From NCBI GenBank assembly GCA_022539475.1, contig VCMS01000200.1, forward strand, positions 125,884-189,883: a stretch of DNA of 64,000 bases, given 5' to 3'. Numbering within the stretch: the first letter of the stretch is position 1; the number at the start of each line of letters is the position of its first letter. Both the position numbers and the translations under genes were made by a program. The stretch comes from Gracilaria domingensis. Taxonomy: Eukaryota; Rhodophyta; Florideophyceae; Gracilariales; Gracilariaceae. The notes under the pieces were generated by a model. That model did no database searches, was not told the origin of the DNA, and worked only from the letters and a program-made list of their open reading frames with translations. Below, piece by piece: positions 19,081 through 30,200 of this stretch.

Positions 19081-19847
19081 TCAGTAGCCTCAAAATTCCC
19101 AACATTAGCAACTTTGTCAATGTTACGCCTATGCTTCCAAGGGCGGCAACCCGGTTTGTGACAAGTGAAACAAGCGTTGTTCTTAATATCATTGAGACGT
19201 TGCTTGGACTTGATCCGAACATGGCCTGCAGAGTTTCCAATCTCCATCGGTTCCGGAGAGGAACTCTTTTCTTCCACAGAAGATCCCAGAAAAGCGGCTT
19301 CAACTCGCATAGCGATTTTTGTGGCTTCTTCAAAGTCATAACAGTTCGATTTGCGCACTACAAACTGTATTTTCTGTTTCAACCCACTGACAAACTTATC
19401 TTGCTTCTCGCTATCACTAATATCCGGAATCGTAAGGATAATATTGCGAAAGTCTGAGAGATATTTCGACACTGTAGTCGCCTGCTTGCAGACGCGCAAT
19501 TTATCTCGAGCTTGTCGCGCATGGTCTTGAGGAATAAACTCTTTGCGAAGAGCTGCCACAAAGTCACTCCAGATGTGTGGACGGTCTTGAGACTGCAGGG
19601 TTGTGTACCACCATATCGCTGCAGTGTTAGTAAGCAAAGTAGAAGCATACGTTATTTTGTTTTCATCCGTCAGCAAAGCCTGTGCGTTGTTGAGTTGAAT
19701 AAGGCTAAAATACTGTTCGACCTTGTATAGCCAAGTGTTGACAATGAGGTAATCTCTGTCACCAGCGAACGATTCAGGCTTGTTGGGCTTGAGGTTGATC
19801 GATACAGAAGGAGCCGGTACAGCGGCTGAAGCATCGTGCTGGGACAT
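19044..19847 (-). CDS. Gag polyprotein of the 5.2-kb gypsy element
   Basis: 267 residues from ATG 19847. A capsid-like region has SFAGDRDYLIVNTWLYKVE, IWWYTTLQ and LRKEFIPQDHARQARDKL. A single nucleocapsid knuckle near the C-terminus reads CFTCHKPGCRPWKH, with ligands in the order C-C-C-H and the usual CCHC spacing. The last codons before the stop include GGAAAAC, a possible slippery site. It packages the element RNA in the cytoplasm. Confidence 0.9.
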   Translation of the reverse strand: MSQHDASAAVPAPSVSINLKPNKPESFAGDRDYLIVNTWLYKVEQYFSLIQLNNAQALLTDENKITYASTLLTNTAAIWWYTTLQSQDRPHIWSDFVAALRKEFIPQDHARQARDKLRVCKQATTVSKYLSDFRNIILTIPDISDSEKQDKFVSGLKQKIQFVVRKSNCYDFEEATKIAMRVEAAFLGSSVEEKSSSPEPMEIGNSAGHVRIKSKQRLNDIKNNACFTCHKPGCRPWKHRRNIDKVANVGNFEATEHIEVDSDSSEN

Positions 19848-19861
19848 AATTGTGCCGTAGA

Positions 19862-19886
19862 TGCTACCAGTTTGACAATGCTACCA
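19862..19886 (-). other. Duplicated primer-binding site of the 5.2-kb element
   Basis: On the minus strand TGGTAGCA lies 3 bases inside the 5' LTR (plus-strand 19879-19886). It matches the complement of the 3' end of initiator-Met tRNA of the GCUACCA type. A 17-base tandem duplication (19863-19879 and 19880-19896) gives a second TGGTAGCA at 19862-19869, with a copy of the LTR edge between them. Confidence 0.7.
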
Positions 19887-19889
19887 GTT

Positions 19890-20260
19890 TGACAATCTTT
19901 GCGCACTATGGTCGTTTTTACCGTCTGATATTCGATACCCCTCGAAGAAGAAGGGTCAGCATCTACGTCTACGGTCTAATTTAAGGGGTGAGGCGGAGCG
20001 TCGGCTTGCTGTCAGCGGCGAATGCAGCCTGCGTTGCGTGTCAGACAACAATTGGATTGGCGGGAACAGTGCCGCCTTCCAGACCTGTGTGAAAGTAACC
20101 GTTAGACTAGGTTGCAGTGTGCGCAGCATCACTCTCCAAGTGAGCCCTGTACGCACACTGAAAAGGAACCTGCATTTCCTGGCAGCACAGACCACTTCTT
20201 GCCAGTCCAGCACCACTCGCTGTCAGCTAATACTCAGCTTCGTAAGTGCACTCTGTTGCA
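19890..20260 (-). repeat. 5' LTR of the 5.2-kb gypsy element
   Basis: 371-base direct repeat of 15076-15446, followed by the flanking ATAATTT. Promoter position is expected within it, but I could not fix a TATA box. Confidence 0.93.
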
Positions 20261-20267
20261 ATAATTT

Positions 20268-21914
20268 CCTGACGCAAAGCAAACCACAGTATCTTCTCTC
20301 TTTCTCTGATAAAGGGCAGCACCGTACGTATGTACGTTCGGGAATTCACGAATTCTAAATTTTGTCGGTCTCTATCGTGCTATCGAGTCTGGCAGTGAGC
20401 AGATTCGGATGGATATCATTGAGGACAGTGGCCTTCAACGAAGCCAAAGAACTATCTGCAAGTAGTTCTCTCTTGCTGGAAAAGCTAAGATCTGACGAGG
20501 ATATTCTCTTCTAACGGGGGCAAATTTAATTTGGGGCGCTGTACTAATACTGCAGTTTCGTGTGTTCTTGATGCGCTGGTCAGTAGACCAAAGTAGTGTC
20601 ACTAATTCCGAGAGTGGAGAGCAGTTCTTGAACGTTGGATTGTTGTCGAAGGCACTGGACTGCCATCTATTGCGGGACTCAAGCGATCCGCCTTCACGTG
20701 GTGAGTCTGCCTTCCTTTAAGAAGCAAAACGGATCTGCGGTCGGGACTCCAATGGAGGCCAGCATCTTTTCAGGCTAACAAAGATCAAAAATTCAAAAAA
20801 CAACAACGGACGAGAATTCTGCGCGTCCTTCAACACTAATATTGGGTAGGCCCAGTGTTGAACAAAACGGGTTCTGTATTGAACGGCAAAAATCATCATG
20901 TTTGCTCGTGTCATAGACGAAACCGCGCCCTTTACGTCCTGTTCAAGTTTGACCCTAACCGAAAGACACTCCGTACCAAAGCAAACGAGTTCGCTGAAAA
21001 TCCTTGTCAGTGTTTCAATAGTTGCTGAAATTGAGAAGTATCAGCTCCTGTCCGTAAAGTAAAGATAGTTGTTCTACAGATTATAGGAATGAAACATTCA
21101 TTCACTCAACCTAACTTTTATCCTACCATCCCCCTTGTCCTTTGCATTTGCTTCCGTCGCCCGTCAATAAAACGCTGCAGCGCAATGTGCTGCAGCGTCG
21201 CATTCACGACGTCAATGCGACGCTGCAGCACATTGTGCTGAAGCACATGTGCTTCAGCACAATGTGCTGCAGCGTCGCATATCTCGATACGCTCTTGTCA
21301 CTCTTACGCAAATTCGTACGGATGCAAAAACTTATTTAATCAAGACACAAACAATCGCATAGAAAGGTAATGTCCCCAAAATCAAGATACAGACCAATTC
21401 CTCCTTAGTAAAAGGGAAACAGCCCTTCGGAATAACTCATGATCAGACAAAGATGTAGCACCGGCTTTCTCAAAGACTATTGACTAATGGCTTTCTCAAA
21501 CACTAATAAAACCCAGAGAAACACTTAAAGCCTTCCTCAACACCAAACCACCTCCATATAAAAGCCAAATCGCTCCAAAATGCATGTCAAAAATCCCTCA
21601 ACCACTGTGTACTATCTACAGTCACTCTCAAACGTTCTGCACAAACTTGCCAAACATGCAATTGATTGTGCCACAGAATGGCTAGACTTTAATAGACGCG
21701 AGCATTGAAGCCTACATATTTGTGCACTAAGTGCAAAACCGTTCATAAGCGCTCTGACAATTGCGTTCTACTCCGTGCTCGCCGCATGCGCATTACAAAA
21801 GAAATGCGCCAGGCAATATATTCTGATTAAGATGAGCGTCTTTCTTTCCATGAAGCGAGCCGAACGTTCCGTATATCGGTGTCTACAATCCCTTAATGAT
21901 ACCATCAAATTATT
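20268..21914. other. Non-coding stretch between mobile elements
   Basis: AT-rich, with no frame longer than about 65 codons that shows any family pattern. The only clear structure is the palindrome at 21215-21280 with its partial extra copy. No RNA gene was recognised. Confidence 0.6.
21179..21280. repeat. 66-base perfect palindrome with an extra copy of one arm
   Basis: 21215-21280 is identical to its own reverse complement: two 32-base arms around a central AT, with no loop. The arms contain GCTGCAGC and CAGCACA words. A further near copy of the right arm lies at 21179-21203 in the same orientation, so three arms stand in a row. On either strand it would fold into a long hairpin or cruciform. 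Confidence 0.9.
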
Positions 21915-22805
21915 TTGGCGAACACTCCAGTGCGAAGCAAACGTTTTGCGCTAACGCATATGGGAGAGATGTATATCTTGAAGGTTTTGAACCACCATTC
22001 TAGTACTGGAGTGTTCATGATCCGAACTGATTTAAAATCCGCCGTTCAATTCCTAGTTAAGTCCTTCCCCCAAAAACGTCAGGTGAAACTTCGTTTCAAA
22101 AGTGGACGTCCAGGGGATAACTGGTGCCGCTTTTTTCAAAAGAAAAATAAACATCTTATACTGCACAAAAAGGTCTCTGTTATAGAATACAAGCGATACA
22201 TCGCGACCAACGCCGACGTTCTCACGTCTCATCTGGCAAAGTTTTATTCGATTGGTGACAGAATTCAATATTGATCGTCGTCGACTTTCAAACCTGGATT
22301 AAACGGGATTTAGTGTGGAAAATGAAAATAAAAAGTGCCCACGCACAAAGCACTACATTTCGTTTGACGATTATCCTTAAATTCAAAGCGCAACGTTTAA
22401 GAACGTGTCTCGAATTACTTGTTTGTCCTGCGTTTCTGCAAAGGGAACAGCGTGGGATCCCATGTTTGTCTTTAAAACAATACGAATTCGATTGCTAACG
22501 GTTAAAGGTTGCACCGAACCACAGCCAATCCGTGAATTATTACCGCGTGGGTTCCTCGTGATTGCCAGATCTAACGTTGCTGTGGTTGATTCGTCCAATT
22601 TATGTGACTGAGCGAAACATTTCGTACCCCAGACTAAAGGCTTACGCCAGAACGGGCGTCATGTTTGCTTGAACTGTGATTGGTATCGCAGTCTTGTGAA
22701 GCTGTGTGTTCGTGGACTTATTCGATCGAGCTGTGTGACTGCGAACGTATTGCCTGCTCATAAGAGTGCTGCCACGCAGCCATTAGATGCATCGGTGATC
22801 GGAAC
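21915..22805 (+). pseudogene. pogo/Tigger-type DDE transposase pseudogene, 5' part
   Basis: Decayed transposase of the Tc1-mariner superfamily. The first part (to 22274) is a CENP-B-like DNA-binding end: VKLRFKSGRPGDNWCRFF, then LAKFYSIGD. After a frame change come RLSNLD, a stop codon and TGF (first catalytic Asp region), FDDYP, FKNVSRITCLSCVSAKG, LLPRGFLVIARSNVAVVDSS, CDWYRS (second Asp) and LPAHKSAATQPLDASVIG. Several stops and at least two frame changes show that it is dead. It ends exactly where the 12.5-kb LTR element begins, and the rest of the gene is found beyond that element at 35346-36036. Confidence 0.82.
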
Positions 22806-24446
22806 CGTAGAGCAAAATGCCATTTGTGGGGAAGCACCGAGGTGTTTTTCATAGTTTGTTGATCCGTTACCGGCTCTAAAATCTCATGTTATGAGAGGCT
22901 ACTGTGGTAGTGGCCCTATGTTAAGGTATGCTTAGCAAGGGTAGTGTTTCTGCACACGTGTGCTGAGTTGGCTCGATGCTGGGTGCGCCATGGCAAGCCT
23001 ACCACGGTTTCACACGTGTACGGTGCTGGCAGGCAGCGCCGGATAGTTAAATATTTCTAGTTGATATTTTTAAGTGCTCAATATAGATGGCGGCACTTGC
23101 CGCCACTGGAAGGGAAGTAAACCTTAAGGAGACTTCTGGTTCTGAATTTCTTGCCGCGTGTGAACGGTCGTTTTTCCTTATCGGACAATCCGCCACAATT
23201 CCGGGCTAGTCTTAGGACCTCTACCACTGAGAAGTTCTAGACCGTCGTTACGGCATCTTTTCTGTTGTTTTTTTGTTATTATTTCCGTCATGCGGCTCCT
23301 ATTGGTCTGCCCTGTTATACAGGTTTGTAGTGCAACGCTCATCTATGAGTATTCTGACAGGACTTAGTCATATTTCCCGTTTACGGGTTTGCCTGGTACA
23401 CACCAGTATATGACTAGTAGTTACTAGTGGTTGCCATTGAGATGGTTCGGACACGTGGGACACGATGTGTGAGTCATGGGAGGTTGGCCACTACACGTGG
23501 AGAATTGCCACAATTTGTGGAATGTTTAGTTAATATTATTCATTAATTTTAGCGCGAACAGTACTTAGCGCGCCGGCGTCGCCGCCGTCGCGCCCAGTAA
23601 AGTTCCCCAACCAGGGTGACCCTACTGACGGGTCTTGGCTCTAATCGTTGACGCCTTCGGCGGTGCTCGACTCCTAATCGGAGAGACTCCCAGTTGACAC
23701 GGTTCGTTTATCCACCCTGCGTCCTCTAAAGGAACCCAACTGTGGGAGTGTTTTACCGCTGTTTGTCGCGTTCGCCCCTGTACAGGGAAAGCCCCGGCAG
23801 TACGCCGCTATCCTTCGTCACCTTGTCGCGAGGCCCCACCCCGTGGTGCTCTCGCTCCCCTTTTCCTTTTCCCTTTCTTTCCTCCAACCCTCTTCCGAGG
23901 TATTGCACACCCACGTGTCGTGGTACTCCCTTCTCCGCTCCACCTTTCTATTTCAACTCTCATCGCCCCGTCGTGACGGTTTGGCCCCGGTCTTACACCC
24001 GGCTCGTTGTGCCATTCCAGAGAGGCTCTGTTCGCTTCGCTACCCTCCGTAGAGGAAGATCCCGAACGTCTTCGTGGTGTCTTTTCCCGCTCACGGGTTG
24101 CACTACAAGGTTTGACCCACATTGTCGGGAATATTTCTCGATCTCGCGAGTCAGTGCACCGTTGCGCGGCTCGTTGGTTGCCCGTTTTGCCCAACATCGT
24201 TGGTTTGGATATCCCCACTCGCTGTGGCTCGCCGGAACTACCCGGATTCTACGCCGATTCTACCCACCCTAACCTCCGACTGCAGGCTCGGAACGGGGCT
24301 GCCCGGATTTACACCCGGCCTGTATCAGCCCTACCGGAGGGTTCTACCACCGACCCTACCCCTGTAGGGAGCGGAGCTCAAACACCCTGTCGCCTGCGCT
24401 TTCTGCGACGCGGCTCTTGTTTGCCCACTTGTGGGATTGCACCACA
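22806..24446 (+). repeat. 5' LTR of the 12.5-kb element, interrupted by a solo LTR
   Basis: Homologous to 34492-35345 throughout except for 23326-24112. Removing the 782-base insert plus one 5-base duplication leaves exactly 854 bases, the length of the 3' LTR. It ends TTGCACCACA. The first base is C where the 3' LTR has T. A hairpin with GGCGGCA arms lies at 23088-23105 after a TATA-like ATATAG. Confidence 0.88.
23326..24107. mobile_element. Solo LTR (782 bases) inserted in the 5' LTR
   Basis: Starts TGTAGTGCAAC and ends GTTGCACTACA, an 11-base terminal inverted repeat with TG...CA ends. It is flanked by the 5-base duplication AGGTT at 23321-23325 and 24108-24112. No internal coding domain was found, as expected for a solo LTR left by LTR-LTR recombination. 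The TGTAGxGCAA start resembles the host element's LTR start (TGTAGAGCAA), so the two may be relatives. Confidence 0.85.
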
Positions 24447-24449
24447 AAC

Positions 24450-24461
24450 TGGTCTCCCGAC
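24450..24461 (+). other. Primer-binding site of the 12.5-kb element
   Basis: TGGTCTCCCGAC begins 3 bases after the LTR end, the same spacing as in the 5.2-kb element. It has the TGG start complementary to tRNA CCA. The priming tRNA was not identified; it is not the initiator-Met type used by the other element. Confidence 0.6.
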
Positions 24462-24835
24462 CTAGAATCGGCTTTATTGCCCAACAATCGTTGGAGTTTG
24501 TTCATTTGTTTGGAGCCCAGATAGTTGGGAATATCCGTTCTTACGGTTCTTTCATTGTCCGTTGTTGGAAGTTGTTTTGGTTGCCAATTGGCCGACTGTG
24601 TCGGTGAACGAAGTCGTCCCGTCACAGGAGTGGCGCGCCACGTGCCGCTTCCGTGCCCGGTTCGTCCGGCTTGCCGGCAAGTCTGTCCCCGCTGCCGAAG
24701 GACACCCTCGAGGTCCCCGGTAGTGGCGCTTCGAAACCGGCTTCCCGGGGTCTCCGTTCTGATAACGGGACCCCACCCACTCGTGGGCCAACTGAAACCG
24801 CACCTGCGGCTGATTCCGCCGCAGCGGTTGACGTT

Positions 24836-26619
24836 ATGTCGTCGCGGTCCGACGAGTACACCCTCAGCGAATTAGAGGCTCAGGTTTGCATCCTGCAGAA
24901 CTCCCAAGTGGGCCTCATCCGGGATATTACGAAACTCCGGCAACGGCTCGATGAAGCTGGTGTCCGGGATGTTTCGAGCGACGTCCGTGTTTTACGGTCT
25001 GATGTCAACCAGATTATGGAACACCGACAGGTGTCGGCTGCCCTGCACGAGCAGGCTTCCGCACGTCTGGACCGCCTGGCTACCCGTCTGGAGACGGTCG
25101 AGCAAATCATCGTATCTGATGCTGTTGCGCCGGGAGCCCCGGTTTCTGAGGGTTCTCAGCACTTGCGCCGTTCTCGGGATCGTCCGGCAAGGAAGAAAGT
25201 CAAGGTTGAATCTGACTAGTCTTCTTCGTCCTCTTCAGAAGAGGAAGCCCAAAATGTGGGATCTTCATCCGAATCGCCGGACAGCGAGAACGATCGCTCT
25301 CGCCAGCGTGCTTCCCGTTCGCGGGCTACTGAAGCCGCTTCTGGTGTTGCACGAGGCCGTACGAAAGGACGGAGACACCTTGGATTGAAGGAATTGAAGC
25401 CGACAAACCTACTGTATCGGAAGCTGCTATCGTACCGATATTATTAGCTGGAGGACACGACGCCACAGAGAACCCCACATGGGACTGGCAAGGTGCGAAA
25501 CCATCTCCGACAAATGGAGCTCACGCTAAAGCCCCACAAGTTCTCTGGGGAAGATCCAATTCTGTTCTTGGATTTTCTTGGCCGATTCGTGGCGGAAGCC
25601 GATGTACTTCGGATGAGTGAGGCACAGGCCTACATTGCGATAGCGTACTTTTTGACGGCCATAGCAGAAGATCAATTCAATTCGGTTCGTGGGTCATCTC
25701 ACGCCTCCGAAGGAGGGGTCACGTGCTGGCCGGAGGCGGTAAAATATCTCCTGCGCTCTTACGCGACAGGCAATGCGATACAGGGTGCTATTCTCGCGCT
25801 GCGAGACATGAAGCAAGGAGCCGATGAGTCGGAAACCGTTTATTCTACCCGCCTCAACAAGGCTTTCAACAGATGTGGCAACTTGTTTTCCGCAGCTGAG
25901 CGGTGTACGATGTTTGTTGATGGACTGGACCGATCAATTCGGACGTTGTTAGCCCGTTATCGGGAGAACAAACGCCGGATTACCTATCTGGAACTCGTAC
26001 AATTTGCCCAAGCTGAGGGAGTGCAGCTCGCGCGCGCGCTTGTGCCAAGACGCGCACGCGCCGCCTCCTTCATGTAGAAGTCCGGGACTCTTCTTTTCCT
26101 GTATCGCGAGGTTCGGTTCAAGGGGGTTATGACAACCTACACCTGTTACAGGCTGATGGTTCAATGCCGACTACGGAGATGCCGTCAACGACGGAGCCGT
26201 CTACTGTTGACGTAGACCCCGCTCTGTACACCGGTCAACACGTTCCGGCTTTGCACGTGCCACATTCAGGTGGATATCGCAGTCAACGCCCTGGTTGGAG
26301 GGATCCCTATCCTCCACGACGGGAGCGCCGTCAGCCGAATCCGGATCTCCTCCGGCACCTTATTTGCCACACCTGTTACAGGCATGGACACATCGCCCCG
26401 AATTTTTTAATGCCCATACGGGATATGACGAAGATCGTGCCTCAATACGAGTCGTTGACGCCCGCCGAACGGGAACGCGTTCCCGACAAATCGTACCTTC
26501 GCGCGAAGGCGGAGACTCAGCCTGGAACCCAGGAAACGGTGCCATCGAATGATGGAACTGTAGCCACCCATGCGGAATCGAAACCTCCGCAGATTAGCGG
26601 CGAAGCTCAGAAAAACTGA
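24836..26619 (+). pseudogene. gag of the 12.5-kb element (stops and frameshift)
   Basis: Read in one frame from 24836 (MSSRSDEYTLSELEAQ) to 26077, with in-frame TAG at 25217, 25445 and 26075, then in another frame from 26164. The N-terminal part is a predicted coiled coil (LIRDITKLRQRLDEAG and LDRLATRLETVEQ). An Arg/Ser region follows. The capsid-like part has FSGEDPILFLDFLGRF and MFVDGLDRSIRTLL. The final segment contains a single knuckle CHTCYRHGHIAPNF whose last ligand Cys is replaced by Phe. Confidence 0.78.
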
Positions 26620-26719
26620 GCATAGGAGCCTCCAGCGATGGAGAGGCGCCCCCAGCGATGGGGTCTAGCGCGCTTGAGCTGAGAAGCCTCGCTCCCCGGT
26701 CACAATCCTTTCGAAGAAG

Positions 26720-27214
26720 ATGGGCACTACAGACGTGGACTCTGAGCACCTTGGTGTCTTGCGTCGCCCGTGGATACGGTCTAAGAACAGCCGGTCCCCG
26801 GATAGAGTCCTGGTCATGGCGAAACGTAACTACAAAGTTTACGCCGACCTAGGTGTTTCCGACCAATATATGGTTCGGCAGTTGTCCGTGCTCGATACAG
26901 GAGCTGGGCCAAACTTTTTGGTTGAGTCTATGATTCCGCCGCACTTGCGGTCTCGCGTTCTTGCGGCGCCGCATATTGACATCGCCGATGCGAATAATCA
27001 GCCACTCTCTACAGTGGGAGTGATAGACCTGCTTGTCAGGCTTGGCCACTACGTTGTGAAGCTCGATTTCTTGGTTTGCAAGCAGCTTGCTGCGCCGGTT
27101 ATACTCGGATGTGACTTCTGTGACCGCTTCGTCGAATCAATTCGACCGCGGCAAAGAACCATCGAAATGGAGGATGGGACCATTGTACCGATCGTCCGCT
27201 TCGACGGGCTTTGA
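26720..27214 (+). CDS. Retropepsin-like protease segment of the 12.5-kb element
   Basis: 164 residues with the active-site motif LDTGAGPNFL and the downstream VILGCDFCDRF, both standard for retroviral-type aspartic proteases. Its stop overlaps the start of the RT frame, which lies in the -1 register. It was probably part of a Gag-Pol fusion; a separate ATG at 26720 exists. Confidence 0.82.
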   Translation: MGTTDVDSEHLGVLRRPWIRSKNSRSPDRVLVMAKRNYKVYADLGVSDQYMVRQLSVLDTGAGPNFLVESMIPPHLRSRVLAAPHIDIADANNQPLSTVGVIDLLVRLGHYVVKLDFLVCKQLAAPVILGCDFCDRFVESIRPRQRTIEMEDGTIVPIVRFDGL

Positions 27215-30200
27215 AGAAGCAAGTTCCATTGCCTGCTGCGCCGGAGCCTGCCGCTAATGAACGGAAGTCTACGAAGCTCCGAGTTGCTCGATCTATTTGC
27301 ATCCCGAACGAATCGCAGGTCCGGGTTACTGTAACATCTCCACAATGTGGCTTACAAACGGTGCAACCGTTGCCTGCGTTGCAGGAGAAGCATCAGCTCG
27401 CCCTGGCTAATGGGATTGTTTTCGTCGAACCCGAGAAGCCTTTTCAGGTGCTGGTCGTGAACTTCAGCAGTTTTCCTCAACGGTTGGTTAGGAGCCAAGT
27501 TATTCGATCATTGCTCCCGCACCCTGCGGCTATAGTGCCTACTCAGGTTTCTATGGCCGAAGTTCTCGCAATCCTCGAAGCTGAGGAGGGGGAGGTGGAA
27601 CGGAACAATTCGGAACCGAATCCTGGTCTGAACAGTTCGTCGGAAGACGCTACGCCGACTTCGTCGGATCCGAATAACCGCAGCCAGTCGAAGGAAGCAA
27701 TGCCGACCTTGTCGCACAGTAATGATAAGGACCTGAGTGCTGCTGACACGAAGGATAAGGCAGTACAGGAACTGGAGTCTCTGGATCTTGAACATGTCCC
27801 AGAGACTCATCGCGATAAATTGCGGCACATGCTCGAAGAGTTTACGCCCATATGGGATGGCACACTGGGTAAGATTGGTATTACCGAACATCGGATTGAT
27901 TTGCTACCGAATACTCGGCCCATTTCACAGCACCCTTACAGGGCAGGACCGACAGCTCGGCAGGAGAAGAAAGCTCAAGTTGATAAAATGCTCCGCGCTG
28001 GAGTTATCGAGCCGGCTCAGTCACCATGGGCTTCGCCGGTGGTGCTCGCGCCCAAAGCTGATGGGTCTTGGCGATTTTGCATCGATTACCGCAAGCTAAA
28101 CGCGGCTACAGTCAAGGTTGTGTATCCTATCCCACGAATGGATGAATGCATCGATTCATTGGGCGACGCGAAAGTTTTTACGACCCTAGACGCGAATCGG
28201 GGCTATTGGCAAGTTCCCGTGAGGGCTGAAGATCGTGACAAGACGGCCTTCGTTTGTCATGAAGGATTATACCGATTCAATCGGATGCCCTTTGGGTTAA
28301 CGAACGCGCCAGCCACATTTCAACGTGCTGTGGACATTCCGCTCGCCCGCTTCAAGTGAAAGACTTGCCTGGTTTACCTGGACGACATCATTGTCTACTC
28401 TAGCAACCTGGACGAGCACTTGACCCACGTACGGGATGTGATGCGAATCCTACGCGATGCAGGCATTATGCTCCAGCTCAAGAAGTGCGAGTTCTTTACC
28501 GAAACCGCCAGGTATCTCGGCCACGTTATCCGTCCTGGACGGCTGTCGATAGACGAAGTTCGCGTGAAATCCTTCACAGAGGCTAAGCATCCGCGGACGC
28601 AGACTGAACTCCGATCCTTTTTCGGCTTGTGTAATGTCTACCGCCGCTTCATACCGAACTTTGCGGACATTGCGGCTCCGTTGAATGAGCTCCTCCGCAA
28701 AGGACAGCCAGTCAACCTGGAAGAATTCGACGACCGCAAGGCTGCGACTTTCTCGTCGCTCGTGGACGCGGTGACATCGCCACCCATTTTATCCCTACCT
28801 AGGGCTGTTTTGCCGTATTCAATAGATACGGATGCGAGCGACTACCAAGTTGGCTGTGCACTATTCAAGACCACCAAGGATGGCGAGCGGTTACCAATCG
28901 GGTATTGGTCATGAAGCCTCAACGTTCACGAGAGGAATTACTCGGTATCCGAGAAGGAGTGCTTGGCAGTTGTCTGGGCACTACAGACACTGCGGCCCTA
29001 TCTTATGGGAACTCGCTTCATTGTTCATACCGATCATTCGGCGTTACGCTGGCTACTCTCTATAGCAGAGCCATCTGGCCGCTTGATGCGGTGGAGACTT
29101 CGCTTGTCGGAATTCGACTTTGAAATCCGCTACGAGAAAGAACTCCTGAACACTCAGGCTGATGCACTGTCCCGCTTGGAAACAGCGGCCGAAGCTGCGC
29201 CCGTGCCCGCCGATGACCTGGAAATACCGTGCTTCCTCGCGGAAGACGGCTCGAGCGATGCCGATGAAGATTCGGAAGGATTGGACATTTACGATGGTGT
29301 CTTAGCAGTGTCAGACACACGCCCAGAATCGGGTTCTTTCGTACCGATCAAGCCAGAAGAACTCATCCGGGAGCAGCATACGGACCGTTTTTGTACGGAG
29401 ATTCGTAGCTGTCTGAACGGCGGAGCAAGACTGCACTTCGTCGAGAACGACCAAGGATTCCTCATTCGAACTGCCGGACACAGGCCACAGATTGTGGTTC
29501 CGCACTCACTTCAGTCACGGGTACTGCACCTGTCGCACTATGCGAACCTCTCAGCCCACCGTGGTGGCAGGAAGTTGTACTACACCTTGAGAAAGGGCTT
29601 CCATTGGCCAGCGATGGCTTTCGACGCGTACGCTACTGTTCGTGGATGTTCTGATTGCGCCAAGAACCGCGTCAAACTGCGGAATTATTCCAAGAAATTG
29701 GGAGTCTTCCCTGCTAGGGCTCTACTTGAGTTTGTGGCTATTGACTTGCTCGGTGAGTTTATTCGCACCCGTCAGAGAAACCGGTTTCTACTGGTGATCA
29801 CCGACCGCTTTTCTAAGCTGGTACGGACTGTGCCTTTGAAAAAGGTTACCCCCAGTGCGGTCGCCCAAGCTTTCGTTACACACTGGTTTTTTGTCTACGG
29901 ACCGCCGATTGATTTGTTATCGGATAATGGACCGCAGTTCGCGGCTATGTTCTTTCAAGACGTCTGCCGCATCTTGCGGATCCAAAACTGGTTCACAACA
30001 ACATATCATCCCCAGAGTAATGGGCAAGTTGAACGCTTTAACCTCACAATGCTCAATGCATTACGGACATTCGTTGCCGAGCATCCGTCGGAATGGGATC
30101 AGTACACCGATGCGGTGACGTATGCCTACAATACGCAGGTCCATCGTACTACTCAGATCTCGCCGTTCGAGCTTGTGCTATCGTGCGTTCCACCGTCGGT

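Larger units (their letters stand above)
15076..20260 (-). mobile_element. Intact Ty3/gypsy chromodomain LTR retrotransposon (5.2 kb)
   Basis: Two 371-base direct LTRs (TG...CA) that read identical to each other enclose gag and pol on the minus strand. The same 7-mer ATAATTT flanks both ends (15069-15075 and 20261-20267). This gives a target duplication of 5 bases if the LTR is read from TTTGACA, or 7 if from TGACA. A primer-binding site lies 3 bases inside the 5' LTR. Both reading frames are open. Identical LTRs and open frames imply a recent insertion. Confidence 0.93.

Noticed and set aside
21142-21339. 65-codon frame with repeated Leu/Gln/His
   Set aside because: Created by the three arms of the palindrome.
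23742-24465. Plus-strand frames of 152-176 codons
   Set aside because: They lie within the solo LTR and LTR, are Ser/Pro/Arg-rich from pyrimidine-rich DNA, and are cut by the LTR boundary.
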